Notes: a model not told the origin generated them from the sequence alone. Positions 8,490-17,190 are shown, counted from the first letter of the stretch. The stretch is 64,000 nucleotides of DNA from an uncultured Hyphomicrobiales bacterium (GCA_903847605.1 CAINED010000059.1:124001-188000); one strand, 5' to 3'. Translations and numbers: made by a program.

Positions 8490-8954
8490 ATGCGAAAAGC
8501 CGGAGAAAAGCGTTCAGTTCGCAATGCTGCGGGCGCGAAGTCCGACGCAGGAGCCGATGCGGCGCGGGCCGCGGCGGAAGTCTTGCATCTGCTTCCAGCC
8601 GCCGCCAATGGGCTCGCGCTCGTGGTCGGTACTGCGGGCAAGAAACAGGCGCGGATCGAAATTCCGGTCGCTGCCCTGCCGGGCATTCGCCGTGCGCTCG
8701 AACAGGTAGCGCGCCAGCCCGGGGCGGCTTTGGATATGACCACCCAGCAAGCCGCGGACCTGCTCGGCGTATCACGGCCGCATGTCGTCAAACTGCTGAA
8801 GGACGGCAAACTCGCGTATCGCAAGGTCGGCTCGCATCGCAGGCTGAGGCGCGCGGATGTCGAGGCCTTCAGGAAGGCCAGCATCGTCGAGCGGACGCAG
8901 GCGCTTGATGAACTTGCGGAGCTGTCGCAGGATATGCGCCTTTACGATCTTTAA
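8490..8954 (+). CDS. excisionase-type HTH protein, probable antitoxin of a PIN-toxin module
   Basis: A 154-residue protein whose C-terminal half has an excisionase/MerR-type winged helix: MTTQQAADLLGVSRPHVVKLLKDGKL followed by YRKVGSHRRLRRADVEAFR. This is the HTH_17 pattern. The last 30 residues (KASIVERTQALDELAELSQDMRLYDL) are helical and probably wrap the toxin. The N-terminal part is Ala-rich. The gene is followed 14 bases later by a PIN-domain gene, the usual order for this kind of toxin-antitoxin pair. I choose the ATG at 8490 because the promoter predicts transcription start there; longer in-frame starts at 8388 and 8436 lie in or upstream of the promoter. Confidence 0.8.
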   Translation: MRKAGEKRSVRNAAGAKSDAGADAARAAAEVLHLLPAAANGLALVVGTAGKKQARIEIPVAALPGIRRALEQVARQPGAALDMTTQQAADLLGVSRPHVVKLLKDGKLAYRKVGSHRRLRRADVEAFRKASIVERTQALDELAELSQDMRLYDL

Positions 8955-8968
8955 TCGTCGACCTTCGC

Positions 8969-9529
8969 TTGATTGTATTTCTCGACGCCAACGTCTTGTT
9001 TGCGGCTGCGCTGCGTGACTTGCTCATGCAACTCGCAGTCGCGGGCGTGTTTGCGCCGAAATGGAGCGAGCTCATTGAAGACGAATGGTTGAGAAACCTG
9101 TTGGCCGTGCGCCCCGATCTGAACTCGGCATCGCTCGCACGCACGCGCGATCTGATGCGAATTGCTGCGCCGGATTGTCTTGTCGCACCGGACGAGGCAT
9201 TGGTCAGCAGCATAGAGCTTCCGGATCGAGACGACCGCCACGTTCTTGCAGCGGCCATGACCTGCAAGGCGGATGTGTTGCTGACATTCAACCTGCGGGA
9301 CTTTCCCGCAGGATGTCTGCCGGAGGGCTCGCCGGAAATCCTGCATCCCGACGCATTTCTCAGGCGCCTCGCGGAGCGGGATGGATCGATCCTTCTTGCA
9401 GCTTGCGAAACATGCCGTTCGCGGTTGCGCAACCCCGCGCTCACCGCCGCTGAATATGTGGCCGCGCTTGTGCGCAACGGATTGCCTATCACCAGCAGCT
9501 ACGTCGAAAACCATATTTGCGACGAATAA
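8969..9529 (+). CDS. PIN-domain ribonuclease, probable toxin
   Basis: A 186-residue protein with an N-terminal PIN domain (about 1-115). The acidic residues expected at a PIN active site are D6 (FLDANV), E34/E37/E39 (SELIEDEW), D88/D89 (PDRDDRHVLAAA) and D111 (NLRDF). PIN toxins of the VapC type cleave RNA, often tRNA or rRNA. The extra 70-residue C-terminal part, rich in helices, is longer than in classical VapC (about 130 aa) and matches the larger PIN proteins that pair with HTH_17 antitoxins. The start is a TTG at 8969; no ATG or GTG fits in this frame before the D6 motif. Confidence 0.8.
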   Translation: MIVFLDANVLFAAALRDLLMQLAVAGVFAPKWSELIEDEWLRNLLAVRPDLNSASLARTRDLMRIAAPDCLVAPDEALVSSIELPDRDDRHVLAAAMTCKADVLLTFNLRDFPAGCLPEGSPEILHPDAFLRRLAERDGSILLAACETCRSRLRNPALTAAEYVAALVRNGLPITSSYVENHICDE

Positions 9530-9535
9530 GCCATA

Positions 9536-10870
9536 TCACGCCCACCGGCTCCTGGGCCGCTTCAGTTCCATGTGATCGCGCAGCGTCGCGCCTTCGTAGC
9601 CGACGCGAATAAGGCCGCGGTTCTGCAATTCCGGTACAAGCGTCTCGGCGATCTCGTCGAGATTGCCGGGCATGGTCGAGGGTTGCATGATGAAACCGTC
9701 GCAGGCGTGCGCGTGAAACCATTGCGCCATGGTGTCGGCGATCTCGACGGGCGTTCCGCGCAAGGTGAGCTTGCCGTGCGAGCCGGCGAGCTTCATGTAG
9801 ATGCCGCGGATCGTCAGGTTCTCGCGTTCCGCCATCGCCTTGACGCTGTTGGCGATGCCGGCTTTGGAGCGCGTCTTGCTCTCGCGGTCGGGAAGTTTGT
9901 CGTCGACATCGCAATCGCTGAGATCGAGGCCGAGCAGAGTGCCGACATATTCACGCCCGACGACGGGATGGATGAGTTCGGCGAGTTCGCGCTCCCTGTC
10001 TCGCGCCTCTGCCGCTGTCTTGCCGCAGAAAATCGTCAGGCCCGGCAGGATGCGCAATTCGTCCGGCGCGCGATCATATTTCGCCATGCGCTTCTTGATG
10101 TCGCTGTAATGCGCCTGCGAGCGCTCGATGGTGAGTTCGCCCGAAAAGACGCCTTCTGCGGTCGCCGCCGCGAGTTCGCGTCCGGCCTCCGATATTCCCG
10201 CCTGAAAGATGACCGGATGGCCCTGTGGCGGGCGCGGCACGTTGAGCGGCCCGCGCACCTTGAAGTATTTCCCGACGTGATTGAGTCTGTGCATCTTCTG
10301 CGGATCGAAGAAGCGCCCGCCCGCGCGATCGTAGAGAAAGGCGTCGTCGTCCCAGCTGTCCCAGAGCCCCTTGACGACCTCGACGAATTCCTGCGCGCGC
10401 AGATAGCGCTCGTCGTGTTCGTAATGCTCGTCGCGTCCGAAGTTGAGGGCTTCGGCATCGTTGCCTGACGTCACGACATTCCAGCCGGCGCGTCCGGCGC
10501 TGAGATGATCGAGCGAAGCGAAGCGCCGCGCGATATTGTAGGGCTCGTTATAGCTCGTGGTCTGCGTCGCCACGAGGCCGATGCGCTCGGTCGCCGTCGC
10601 GAGCGAGGCGAGCAAGGTCGTCGGTTCGAAATAGGCCGTATATTGCGAGGAGCGGTGCAGCGAGTCGATATGTGCCTCGCGCGTCGCGGCGCTGTCGGCG
10701 TAGAAGAGGAAATCGAACCCCGCGCGTTCCGCCGTCTGCGCGCAGGCGACATAGTGTTTGAGATTGATGCCCGCGTCCGGCTGGGAGTCGGGCGAGCGCC
10801 AGGCGGCGATGTGATGGCCCGTGTTCTTGAAGAACGCGCCGATGTGCATCTTTTCTTTTCTCTGATCCAT
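9536..10870 (-). CDS. LLM-class flavin-dependent monooxygenase (NtaA/SnaA/DszA type)
   Basis: A 444-residue luciferase-like TIM-barrel protein. Diagnostic stretches include MHIGAFFKNTGHHIAAWR, RFASLDHLSAGRAGWNVVTS, RAQEFVEVVKGLWDSW, HVGKYFKVRGPLNVPRPPQGHPV and FQAGISEAGRELAA, as in nitrilotriacetate and dibenzothiophene-sulfone monooxygenases. Such enzymes use FMNH2 from a partner reductase to oxidise small organic, often sulfur- or nitrogen-containing, compounds; the substrate here is unknown. The ATG at 10870 (MDQRKEK) is chosen; another ATG at 10849 is possible. No flavin reductase or transporter gene is adjacent, and the AEC carrier gene diverges from it. Confidence 0.85.
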   Translation of the reverse strand: MDQRKEKMHIGAFFKNTGHHIAAWRSPDSQPDAGINLKHYVACAQTAERAGFDFLFYADSAATREAHIDSLHRSSQYTAYFEPTTLLASLATATERIGLVATQTTSYNEPYNIARRFASLDHLSAGRAGWNVVTSGNDAEALNFGRDEHYEHDERYLRAQEFVEVVKGLWDSWDDDAFLYDRAGGRFFDPQKMHRLNHVGKYFKVRGPLNVPRPPQGHPVIFQAGISEAGRELAAATAEGVFSGELTIERSQAHYSDIKKRMAKYDRAPDELRILPGLTIFCGKTAAEARDRERELAELIHPVVGREYVGTLLGLDLSDCDVDDKLPDRESKTRSKAGIANSVKAMAERENLTIRGIYMKLAGSHGKLTLRGTPVEIADTMAQWFHAHACDGFIMQPSTMPGNLDEIAETLVPELQNRGLIRVGYEGATLRDHMELKRPRSRWA

Positions 10871-11060
10871 CGGGCTCCGCCCTTGATGTCCGGCTGCCAC
10901 GCAGCGCGCCGGATCGTTCTTGCTTTTGCGTTCAGTGTTTCCGCCCGCGCCGCGCCGGTCAAGGCGGCTGATCGGCCATGCTCCGGTCACGTTGACACAG
11001 GGGGAGGGCGCTCATATCGCTGGCGCGCCGGCGGAGGGCCCGCGCGGCGCAGAGGGCGCA

Positions 11061-12098
11061 GTGCAGAAGCTCAGGCCGCTCATATTGCCGGTGACGGCTT
11101 TTGCCGCGCTGATGTCGCTCGGCACGATTGCGCCGGCGCTCGACAGCGTCTTGTCGCTGGCGCTGCCGTTCTTCGGGCTGATCCTGCTCGGCTATGTGTG
11201 CGGCAAGCTGATCGACATCCCCGAAGCGGGCCTTGCGTGGATGAACGCCTTCATCATCTACGTTGCGCTGCCCGCGCTGTTCTTCAATCTCGTGCATGTG
11301 ACGCCGATCGAGCAACTCGCGAACTGGCGCTTCATCCTTATCACCACGGCCTGCACGGCGCTCGCCTTCACGCTCGCCTTTGCGCTTGGCTGGTTCGTCA
11401 CCGGCCGCATCGACCAGGCGACGATACAGGGCGTTGCGGGCGGCTATTCCAACGTCGGCTACATGGGGCCGGGTCTCACGCTCGCGACTTTCGGCCCGCC
11501 GTCCGTCGTGCCGACGGCGCTGATCTTCGTCTTCGACTCGACCTTCTTCTTCACCATCGTGCCCGTGATGATGGCCTTTGCCGGCGCGCGCATCATGTCC
11601 ATGGGCCATACGCTGAAGCTGGTGGCGTGGCGCGTCTGCACGCATCCCTTCAACATCGCGACGGCGCTCGGGGTGCTGGCCGCCGCCGTGCATTTTCAGC
11701 CGCCGGCGGCGGCGGCCAAGATGTTGACGATCCTGCAAGGCGCAGCTGCGCCCTGCGCGCTGTTCGTGATGGGCGTGACCGTGGCGCAGCGGCCGTTGCA
11801 ACGCATCAGTGCGGAAATGCCGGCGCTGCTCCTGCTGAAACTCGTGCTGCATCCCCTCAGCGTCTGGATCGCACTTTCGAGTCTTGGCGATTTCGGTTCG
11901 GTCTGGACGATGACCGCCGTGCTGATGGCGGCATTGCCGCCCGCGCTCAACGTCTTCGTGATGGCGAATCAGTACGGCGTCTATGTGCAGCAGGCCTCGG
12001 GCATTATCCTGATCGGCACAATCGTTTCAGTCGTGACTGTCACGGCGCTGCTCTATCTCATCACTGCGGGCAGCGTGTCCTACCGGTTGTTCAATTGA
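11061..12098 (+). CDS. AEC (auxin efflux carrier) family permease
   Basis: A membrane protein of about ten helices. The first, VLSLALPFFGLILLGYVCGK, and the following YVALPALFFNLVH and GGYSNVGYMGPGL motifs are typical of the AEC family, which exports or exchanges small organic anions such as malate or malonate. The start is a GTG at 11061 behind AGAGGG; an ATG at 11112 would also leave the first helix intact. The 3' end overlaps the convergent UbiH-like gene by 19 bases. Substrate unknown. Confidence 0.85.
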   Translation: MQKLRPLILPVTAFAALMSLGTIAPALDSVLSLALPFFGLILLGYVCGKLIDIPEAGLAWMNAFIIYVALPALFFNLVHVTPIEQLANWRFILITTACTALAFTLAFALGWFVTGRIDQATIQGVAGGYSNVGYMGPGLTLATFGPPSVVPTALIFVFDSTFFFTIVPVMMAFAGARIMSMGHTLKLVAWRVCTHPFNIATALGVLAAAVHFQPPAAAAKMLTILQGAAAPCALFVMGVTVAQRPLQRISAEMPALLLLKLVLHPLSVWIALSSLGDFGSVWTMTAVLMAALPPALNVFVMANQYGVYVQQASGIILIGTIVSVVTVTALLYLITAGSVSYRLFN

Positions 12099-13306
12099 TT
12101 TTCAGTCTGCCTCATCATTGAAGGCACATTGCCTTGCGGCATGATGCCTTCGCGCATGGCGAGGCGGCGGAGCGGCTTCACATTGGCGAGCAGGCGCAGG
12201 CCCGCGCCGCGCGCGAAATCAACCGGCAGGATCGGCGTCAGCAGGGAGCGGTTGAGCATGTCCACTCCGTATGTACGCGAGGAGATGTCTGTCCGGCGCA
12301 GGCGCGCGAAGGCGTCAAGCACGGATGGGTCGCCGGGATCGTCCGCGCCGTATTTTTCGATGCAGTCACGCAGATGCGCTACATCGCGCAAGCCGAGATT
12401 GAGCCCCTGCGCGCCGATGGGGGGGAAGGCATGGGCGGCTTCGCCGGCGAGCGCGAGGCGGGGCGCTGCAAAGTCGCGGGCGATCAGCCCTTCCATCGGC
12501 ACGAAGCCGGGACCGCGCTCGAGCGTCATCGCGCCCAGAATGTGATGCGCCGCCTTTTCGATTTCGCGGGTCAGTGTTTCGAGATCGAGCCTTTCGCGCC
12601 GCTTGGCCTCGCGCGGATGCATCACCCAGACGAGGCTGGAACGGTGGCCCCGGTCGCTTCCATTCGGCAGCGGCACGAATGTGCAGGGGCCTTCGCGCGT
12701 ATGGAATTCGGTCGAGACTTCCTCGTGCGAGATCGTGTGTTTGAGGATCGCGGTCAGCGCCGTCTGCGGATAGGACCATGTTTGCGCGGCGATATGCGCG
12801 CTCTCGCGCGCCAGCGATTTCATGCCGTCGCAGGCGACGAGCAACCTGCCGGAAATGTCTTCGCCTCCCGCGAGCCGCATCGTGACGGCGTCCGCGGCGA
12901 AGGCATAACTTTCGGCGAAGGCTGCGATGTGGCGGATGCGCGGATTGTTGAGCGCGGCCTCGGCGAGCAGACCGAGCAGAATGCCGTTCTCGATATTCCA
13001 GCCGAAGGCGTCGAGGCCGATCTCGCCGGCGTCGAATTCGGCGGGGCTGCCACGAAAGAGCGATCCGGTATCGTCGACGATGCGCATGACGCGCAGGGGC
13101 GCGCCCTTCGCCTCGATCCTTTCGCGCAAGCCCAGCGCGCCGAAGAAGCGCATGGAGCCGTCGAGCAGAGCAACGGTGCGTGTCGTCGCTCGCAGGTCGA
13201 TGGGACCGGCGAGGATAACCTGCCGTCCAGCCTGCGCCAATGCCAGCGCCGCCGCGAGCCCCGCAAGGCCCGCGCCGGCGACGATGATTTCGTCCTTTGC
13301 GTTCAT
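12080..13306 (-). CDS. UbiH/UbiF-family FAD-dependent hydroxylase
   Basis: A 408-residue FAD monooxygenase. The N terminus has the Rossmann fingerprint VAGAGLAGLAAALALAQAG, the middle the short CDGMKS motif, and the C-terminal FAD ribose motif is LALAGEAAHAFPPIGAQGLNLGLRD. The last is the UbiH-type GDAAH variant with Glu for Asp. Members hydroxylate the aromatic ring of ubiquinone precursors. Which ring position this copy modifies cannot be told from sequence. It is 58 bases downstream of cynS and may be read through from the cyanate operon. Confidence 0.85.
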   Translation of the reverse strand: MNAKDEIIVAGAGLAGLAAALALAQAGRQVILAGPIDLRATTRTVALLDGSMRFFGALGLRERIEAKGAPLRVMRIVDDTGSLFRGSPAEFDAGEIGLDAFGWNIENGILLGLLAEAALNNPRIRHIAAFAESYAFAADAVTMRLAGGEDISGRLLVACDGMKSLARESAHIAAQTWSYPQTALTAILKHTISHEEVSTEFHTREGPCTFVPLPNGSDRGHRSSLVWVMHPREAKRRERLDLETLTREIEKAAHHILGAMTLERGPGFVPMEGLIARDFAAPRLALAGEAAHAFPPIGAQGLNLGLRDVAHLRDCIEKYGADDPGDPSVLDAFARLRRTDISSRTYGVDMLNRSLLTPILPVDFARGAGLRLLANVKPLRRLAMREGIMPQGNVPSMMRQTENQLNNR

Positions 13307-13364
13307 GCGCCCAATCTATGGCCCGCATCGCCCGAAAGCGAGGGGACCATTGCGCGCGGAGGCG

Positions 13365-13850
13365 TCAGGCTTCCTTGTAGCCGAGCTCCTGAACGCCCTG
13401 ACCCGCGCCGTAATAGCGATAGGGCAGGAACTTGCCGGACATGGTGATCTTGACGCGGTCGCCGTTGGCGTGCGGCAGGCGCTCCATCACGAAGTCGAAG
13501 TCGATGGCCGACATGATGCCATCGCCGAATTCTTCCTCGATCAGGGCCTTCCAGGCCGGGCCATTGATCATCACGAGTTCGTAGAAGCGATAGATCAGCG
13601 GATCGGTCGGCGGCATCTGTGTGCCGCGCAAGGGCACTTCGTTGAGCATCTTCTGCTCCTCGGCGCTGAGGCCGAAGAGTTTGGCGGCATTGGCCGCGAG
13701 CGGCTTGACCAGTTTCATCTGGCCGAGCAAAGCGCCGACGACGAGCACCGGCGACAGCGGCCCGATCTCCTTGCAGATATAATCCCAGGTCCAGCCCTTC
13801 TCGCGCTTGATGTCGAGAATCTTTTCCGTGAGCTGTTCGCGCTTCATCAT
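13365..13850 (-). CDS. cynS: cyanate hydratase (cyanase)
   Basis: A 161-residue cyanase. It converts cyanate and bicarbonate to ammonia and CO2 (through carbamate) in the cytoplasm. Residues 1-75 form the helical N-terminal domain; the catalytic domain has R88 and E91 (IYRFYELV) and S114 (GIMSAIDF), the equivalents of the known Arg-Glu-Ser catalytic set. The C-terminal GKFLPYRYYG is typical; about ten extra residues follow. The ribosome site AGAGGAGTG precedes the ATG at 13850. It is the last gene of the cyanate uptake operon, 41 bases after the ATPase gene. Confidence 0.97.
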   Translation of the reverse strand: MMKREQLTEKILDIKREKGWTWDYICKEIGPLSPVLVVGALLGQMKLVKPLAANAAKLFGLSAEEQKMLNEVPLRGTQMPPTDPLIYRFYELVMINGPAWKALIEEEFGDGIMSAIDFDFVMERLPHANGDRVKITMSGKFLPYRYYGAGQGVQELGYKEA

Positions 13851-13891
13851 TCACTCCTCTGGTGTGCTTGGTTGACGGATCGTTTCGTGGT

Positions 13892-14812
13892 TCAGGCGGC
13901 CTTGCGATCGCCGGGGGTGAGCGGCTTGTCGGCACCCGGGCGCACGAGCGGCGGCTTGCGCGGGTCGTAACCCGCGGGAATGTTGTCGCGGAAAATCTTC
14001 GAGCCCGTGACGAGGAAGTCGATGAGGTGATTTCGCACCGCATAGTAATCCGGCAGCTTGTGCAGGTTGATGCGGTCGCGGTTGCGCGGCAGCGGGTTTT
14101 CGACGATCTCCGCCACCATCGCGCCGGGACCATTTGTCATCAGCACGATCTTGTCTGCGAGGTAGATGGCTTCATCGACATCGTGGGTGATCATGAATGT
14201 GGATTGCCCGGTGTCGAGGCAGATGCGGCGCACCTCGTCCTGCAGAGAGCCGCGCGTCAGCGCATCGAGCGCAGAGAAAGGCTCGTCCATCAGCATCATC
14301 TTCGGCTCGATGGAGAGGGCGCGTGCGATGCCGACGCGCTGCTTCATGCCGCCGGAGAGTTCGGACGGCCGCTTGTGCAGGCTCGCGCCGAGACCGACGA
14401 GTTCGATATATTTCTGCGCGTGGGCGTTGACCTTGTCCTTTTTCCAGTCGCGCCACTTGGACGACACGGCATAGGCGACATTGCCGAGCACCGTGCGCCA
14501 CGGCAGCAGCGCATGGCTCTGGAAGATCACCGCGCGATCGAGCGATGGGCCTTCGATGGCGTAGCCATCGACGATATTGACGCCATCGTCTGGCAGTTCG
14601 AGACCGGCGAGCATATTGAGCACGGTCGTCTTGCCGCATCCGGAATGGCCGATCACGCAGCAGAACTCGCCGCGCTTCATCGAGAACCAGATATTCTCGA
14701 AGATCGTCGTTGAGCCGCCGCCGGGCGCAGGGTAACGCCGGGCGATGCCTTCGATGGAGATGAACTTTTCGTTCGCGGCTGTGTCGTTGACTACAAGATT
14801 CACGGGCGTCAT
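13892..14812 (-). CDS. ABC transporter ATPase, nitrate/taurine/cyanate type
   Basis: A 306-residue ABC ATPase with Walker A GHSGCGKTT (residues about 55-63), signature LSGGMKQRVGIARAL, Walker B MMLMDEPFSALD and the switch His in ITHDVDEA. The family is that of NrtD/SsuB/CynD ATPases. The start codon overlaps the stop of the permease gene by four bases, indicating translational coupling. With the permease and binding protein it should import cyanate, judging from cynS in the same operon. Confidence 0.9.
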   Translation of the reverse strand: MTPVNLVVNDTAANEKFISIEGIARRYPAPGGGSTTIFENIWFSMKRGEFCCVIGHSGCGKTTVLNMLAGLELPDDGVNIVDGYAIEGPSLDRAVIFQSHALLPWRTVLGNVAYAVSSKWRDWKKDKVNAHAQKYIELVGLGASLHKRPSELSGGMKQRVGIARALSIEPKMMLMDEPFSALDALTRGSLQDEVRRICLDTGQSTFMITHDVDEAIYLADKIVLMTNGPGAMVAEIVENPLPRNRDRINLHKLPDYYAVRNHLIDFLVTGSKIFRDNIPAGYDPRKPPLVRPGADKPLTPGDRKAA

Positions 14813-15648
14813 TCCGGATAGGTGACCATGCGGGCGAACATGGCGAGGATCTGATCAAGGACCATGCCGACGAGCCCGATGACGAGGATGGAGACAATCA
14901 CGTTGGAGATCGAAAGGTTGTTCCATTCGTTCCAGACGAAGTAGCCGATGCCTGTGCCGCCCACGAGCATTTCGGCGGCGACGATGACGAGCCATGCAAT
15001 GCCGATGGAAATGCGCATGCCCGTGAAAATCGTCGGCGCGGCCGCGGGAAGAATGATCGTGAAGGCCTTGCGGATCGGCGTCACTTCAAGCGTGCGCGCG
15101 ACGTTCAGCCATTCCTTGCGCACGCTGGCGACGCCGAAGGCCGTGTTGATCAGCATCGGCCAGACCGAGCAGATGAAGATCACGAAGATCGAGGAGATCG
15201 ACGAGTCCTTGATCGTGTAAAGCGCAAGCGGCATCCAGGCGAGCGGCGATACCGGCTTCATGATCTGGATGAAGGGATCGAGCGCCTTGCTCATCATCGG
15301 CGACATGCCGATGAGAAAGCCGAGCGGAAGCGCGACCAGTACGGCGATGAAATAACCCGTCATCACACGCGCGATGGAATAGGCGAGCTGAATGCCGATG
15401 CCCTTGTCGTTGGGGCCGCGATCGTAAAAGGGAGACTTCAGATGCTCCCATATTTTCGCGGCGACATCGAGCGGGCCGGGCATGGCGGACGTGCCCTTCG
15501 TCGCGGTGAGGCCCATGAGCTTGGCGTATTCCGGATCCATCTGCTGCACGGAGCCGGAGCCTTGCGTCGCGAGATGCCAGGCCAGCAGGAAGACACCGAA
15601 GATCAGCAACGAGACGATCAGGGCGCGCTGGTTGAGTGAGGTAAGCAT
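14809..15648 (-). CDS. ABC transporter permease, nitrate/cyanate type
   Basis: A 279-residue inner-membrane permease with a first helix ALIVSLLIFGVFLLAWHLA and the BPD-type EAA-loop region (KALDPFIQIMKPVSPLAWMPLAL and EMLVGGTGIGYFVWNEWNNL) of the NrtB/SsuC/CynB family. It follows the binding-protein gene by 16 bases and overlaps the ATPase gene by four. Cyanate as substrate is inferred from the operon. Confidence 0.9.
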   Translation of the reverse strand: MLTSLNQRALIVSLLIFGVFLLAWHLATQGSGSVQQMDPEYAKLMGLTATKGTSAMPGPLDVAAKIWEHLKSPFYDRGPNDKGIGIQLAYSIARVMTGYFIAVLVALPLGFLIGMSPMMSKALDPFIQIMKPVSPLAWMPLALYTIKDSSISSIFVIFICSVWPMLINTAFGVASVRKEWLNVARTLEVTPIRKAFTIILPAAAPTIFTGMRISIGIAWLVIVAAEMLVGGTGIGYFVWNEWNNLSISNVIVSILVIGLVGMVLDQILAMFARMVTYPE

Positions 15649-15664
15649 GATTTATCCTGCTGCG

Positions 15665-17050
15665 TCAGGAGTCGCGACGGATCGCAAAACTCTTGAGATA
15701 GTCGTCGGCTTTGTCGGGATCGAAGATCTTGCCCATCACCGAGAAGGTTTTGGTTGTGCTCGACGGCGCCACGAGGCCCATTTCCTTCATGACCTTCGTC
15801 GTGTCGGTGGCGAGGAAGACCTGACGCGCGACGCCCTTGTAGTCGACATCGCCCTTGATCTGGCCCCAGCGCTTCATCTGGGTGAGAATCCACACGGCAA
15901 AGGATTCCCACGGGAAGGGATCGAAATCGACGCGGTCGGGCACGCGTTTGATTTGCCCGAGGCCATCGGCATAGGTGCCGGTGAGAACCTGTTCGACAAC
16001 GGTCAATGGCTGGTTGAGATAGTTCGGCGGCGCAATGGCCGCTGCAATTTCCTTGCGGTTCTCGGCTTTCGACGCATAGGCGGTTGCTTCGATGATGGCT
16101 TTCAGCAGCGCAGCGTAAGTGTTTGGCGCTGATGTCACGAATTCGCGCGAGGCCGCGAAGGCGCAGCAGGGATGACGATCCCATATCTCTTTCGAGAGCA
16201 TGTGGATGAAGCCGACGCCATCATAGACGGCGCGCTGATTGACGGGATCTGGCGCAAGGAAGCCGTCGATATTGTCGGCGCGCAGGTTGGCGACCATATC
16301 TGGCGGCGGCACGGCGCGGATTTGCACGTCCTTGTCGGGATCGAGACCAGCCTCGGCAAGATAGTAGCGCAAGAGATAATTGTGCATTGAATAGTCGAAG
16401 GGCACGGCGAATTTCATGCCCTTCCACGTTTTCGGGTCGCGCCTGTCCTTGTGCTTCATCGCCAGCGTGATGGCCTGTCCGTTGATGTTCTCGACGGCGG
16501 GCATCGTGTAGGGGATCGGGTTCGAGCCGATGCCCATGGTGATCGCGAGAGGCATGGGCGAAAGCATGTGCGCGGCGTCGTATTCCTTGTTGAGCGTCTT
16601 GTCGCGAATGACCGCCCAGCCTGCGGCCTTGTTCACTTCGACGTTGAGGCCGTGCTTTTTATAAAAGCCCATCGGCTCGGCCATGATGATCGGCGTTGCG
16701 CAGGTGATGGGGATGAAGCCGACCTTGAGATCGGTTCTTTCGAGTTTGGCAGCCTGTGCGAAGACATCTGTTGCTGCGGCAATGGGGAAGAGTGTCGAAA
16801 GCGCTGCCGCCGCCGTTGAGGCGCCTGCAGCGTTCAGGAAGGCGCGGCGTGTCGCATCATGCGGGAAGATCGCGCGCATGACCGCAGCTTCGACAACGCG
16901 CCTGTAGGCGCTTTCTTCGCCGGCAGTCGCCGTATCGACGGCTTCGGCGCGAAAGGCGCGCGCATGGTCTTCCTGCGTCGCGTGCTGTCCGCATTCGCAG
17001 CCGCGCGACAGGCGCATCTTTCCGTTGAACGGATTGCCAAACATCGACAT
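15665..17050 (-). CDS. cyanate/nitrate-type ABC substrate-binding protein
   Basis: A 461-residue periplasmic binding protein of the NrtA/CmpA family. It has an unusually long N-terminal extension of about 65 residues with a Cys-x-Cys-x2-His cluster (SRGCECGQH), followed by a twin-arginine segment ATRRAFLNAAGAS and a hydrophobic stretch ending at VFAQA, so Tat export is likely. The mature part has VGFIPITCATPIIMAEPMGFYKKHGL, the family's ligand-domain start. The ATG at 17050 is behind GGAGGGG. It is the first gene of the operon and lies 26 bases past the start predicted from the sigma-54 promoter. Confidence 0.9.
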   Translation of the reverse strand: MSMFGNPFNGKMRLSRGCECGQHATQEDHARAFRAEAVDTATAGEESAYRRVVEAAVMRAIFPHDATRRAFLNAAGASTAAAALSTLFPIAAATDVFAQAAKLERTDLKVGFIPITCATPIIMAEPMGFYKKHGLNVEVNKAAGWAVIRDKTLNKEYDAAHMLSPMPLAITMGIGSNPIPYTMPAVENINGQAITLAMKHKDRRDPKTWKGMKFAVPFDYSMHNYLLRYYLAEAGLDPDKDVQIRAVPPPDMVANLRADNIDGFLAPDPVNQRAVYDGVGFIHMLSKEIWDRHPCCAFAASREFVTSAPNTYAALLKAIIEATAYASKAENRKEIAAAIAPPNYLNQPLTVVEQVLTGTYADGLGQIKRVPDRVDFDPFPWESFAVWILTQMKRWGQIKGDVDYKGVARQVFLATDTTKVMKEMGLVAPSSTTKTFSVMGKIFDPDKADDYLKSFAIRRDS

Positions 17051-17086
17051 AGGACCCCTCCGGTTGCTGGTTGTTGCCTCCTAAAG

Positions 17087-17103
17087 AGCAACCTGCGTGC
17101 CAG
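17087..17103 (-). promoter_or_regulatory. sigma-54 (RpoN) promoter of the cyanate operon
   Basis: On the minus strand the sequence reads CTGGCACG-CAGG-TTGCT, which matches the sigma-54 consensus YTGGCACG-N4-TTGCW at every defined position. It lies 37 bases upstream of the binding-protein start codon, a normal leader length. RpoN dependence implies an enhancer-binding activator; NtrC under nitrogen limitation is the obvious candidate for cyanate use. I did not find a convincing NtrC site between here and 17190. Confidence 0.85.
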
Positions 17104-17190
17104 ATGGCGATGCTGCCGAATGAACAGTCACGTTCGTCCCGATAGACGGGAAAAAAGTGCAAGAGAAGCGCTTTTGAGATAAAAATGAAC

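Noticed and set aside
10505-12121. A 538-codon plus-strand frame over the LLM oxidoreductase and AEC genes.
   Set aside because: It crosses two well-supported genes in other frames and shows only low-complexity Arg/Gly/Ala sequence.
17104-17190. NtrC enhancer sites upstream of the sigma-54 promoter.
   Set aside because: No pair of GCACC/GGTGC-like half-sites with suitable spacing could be found by eye.
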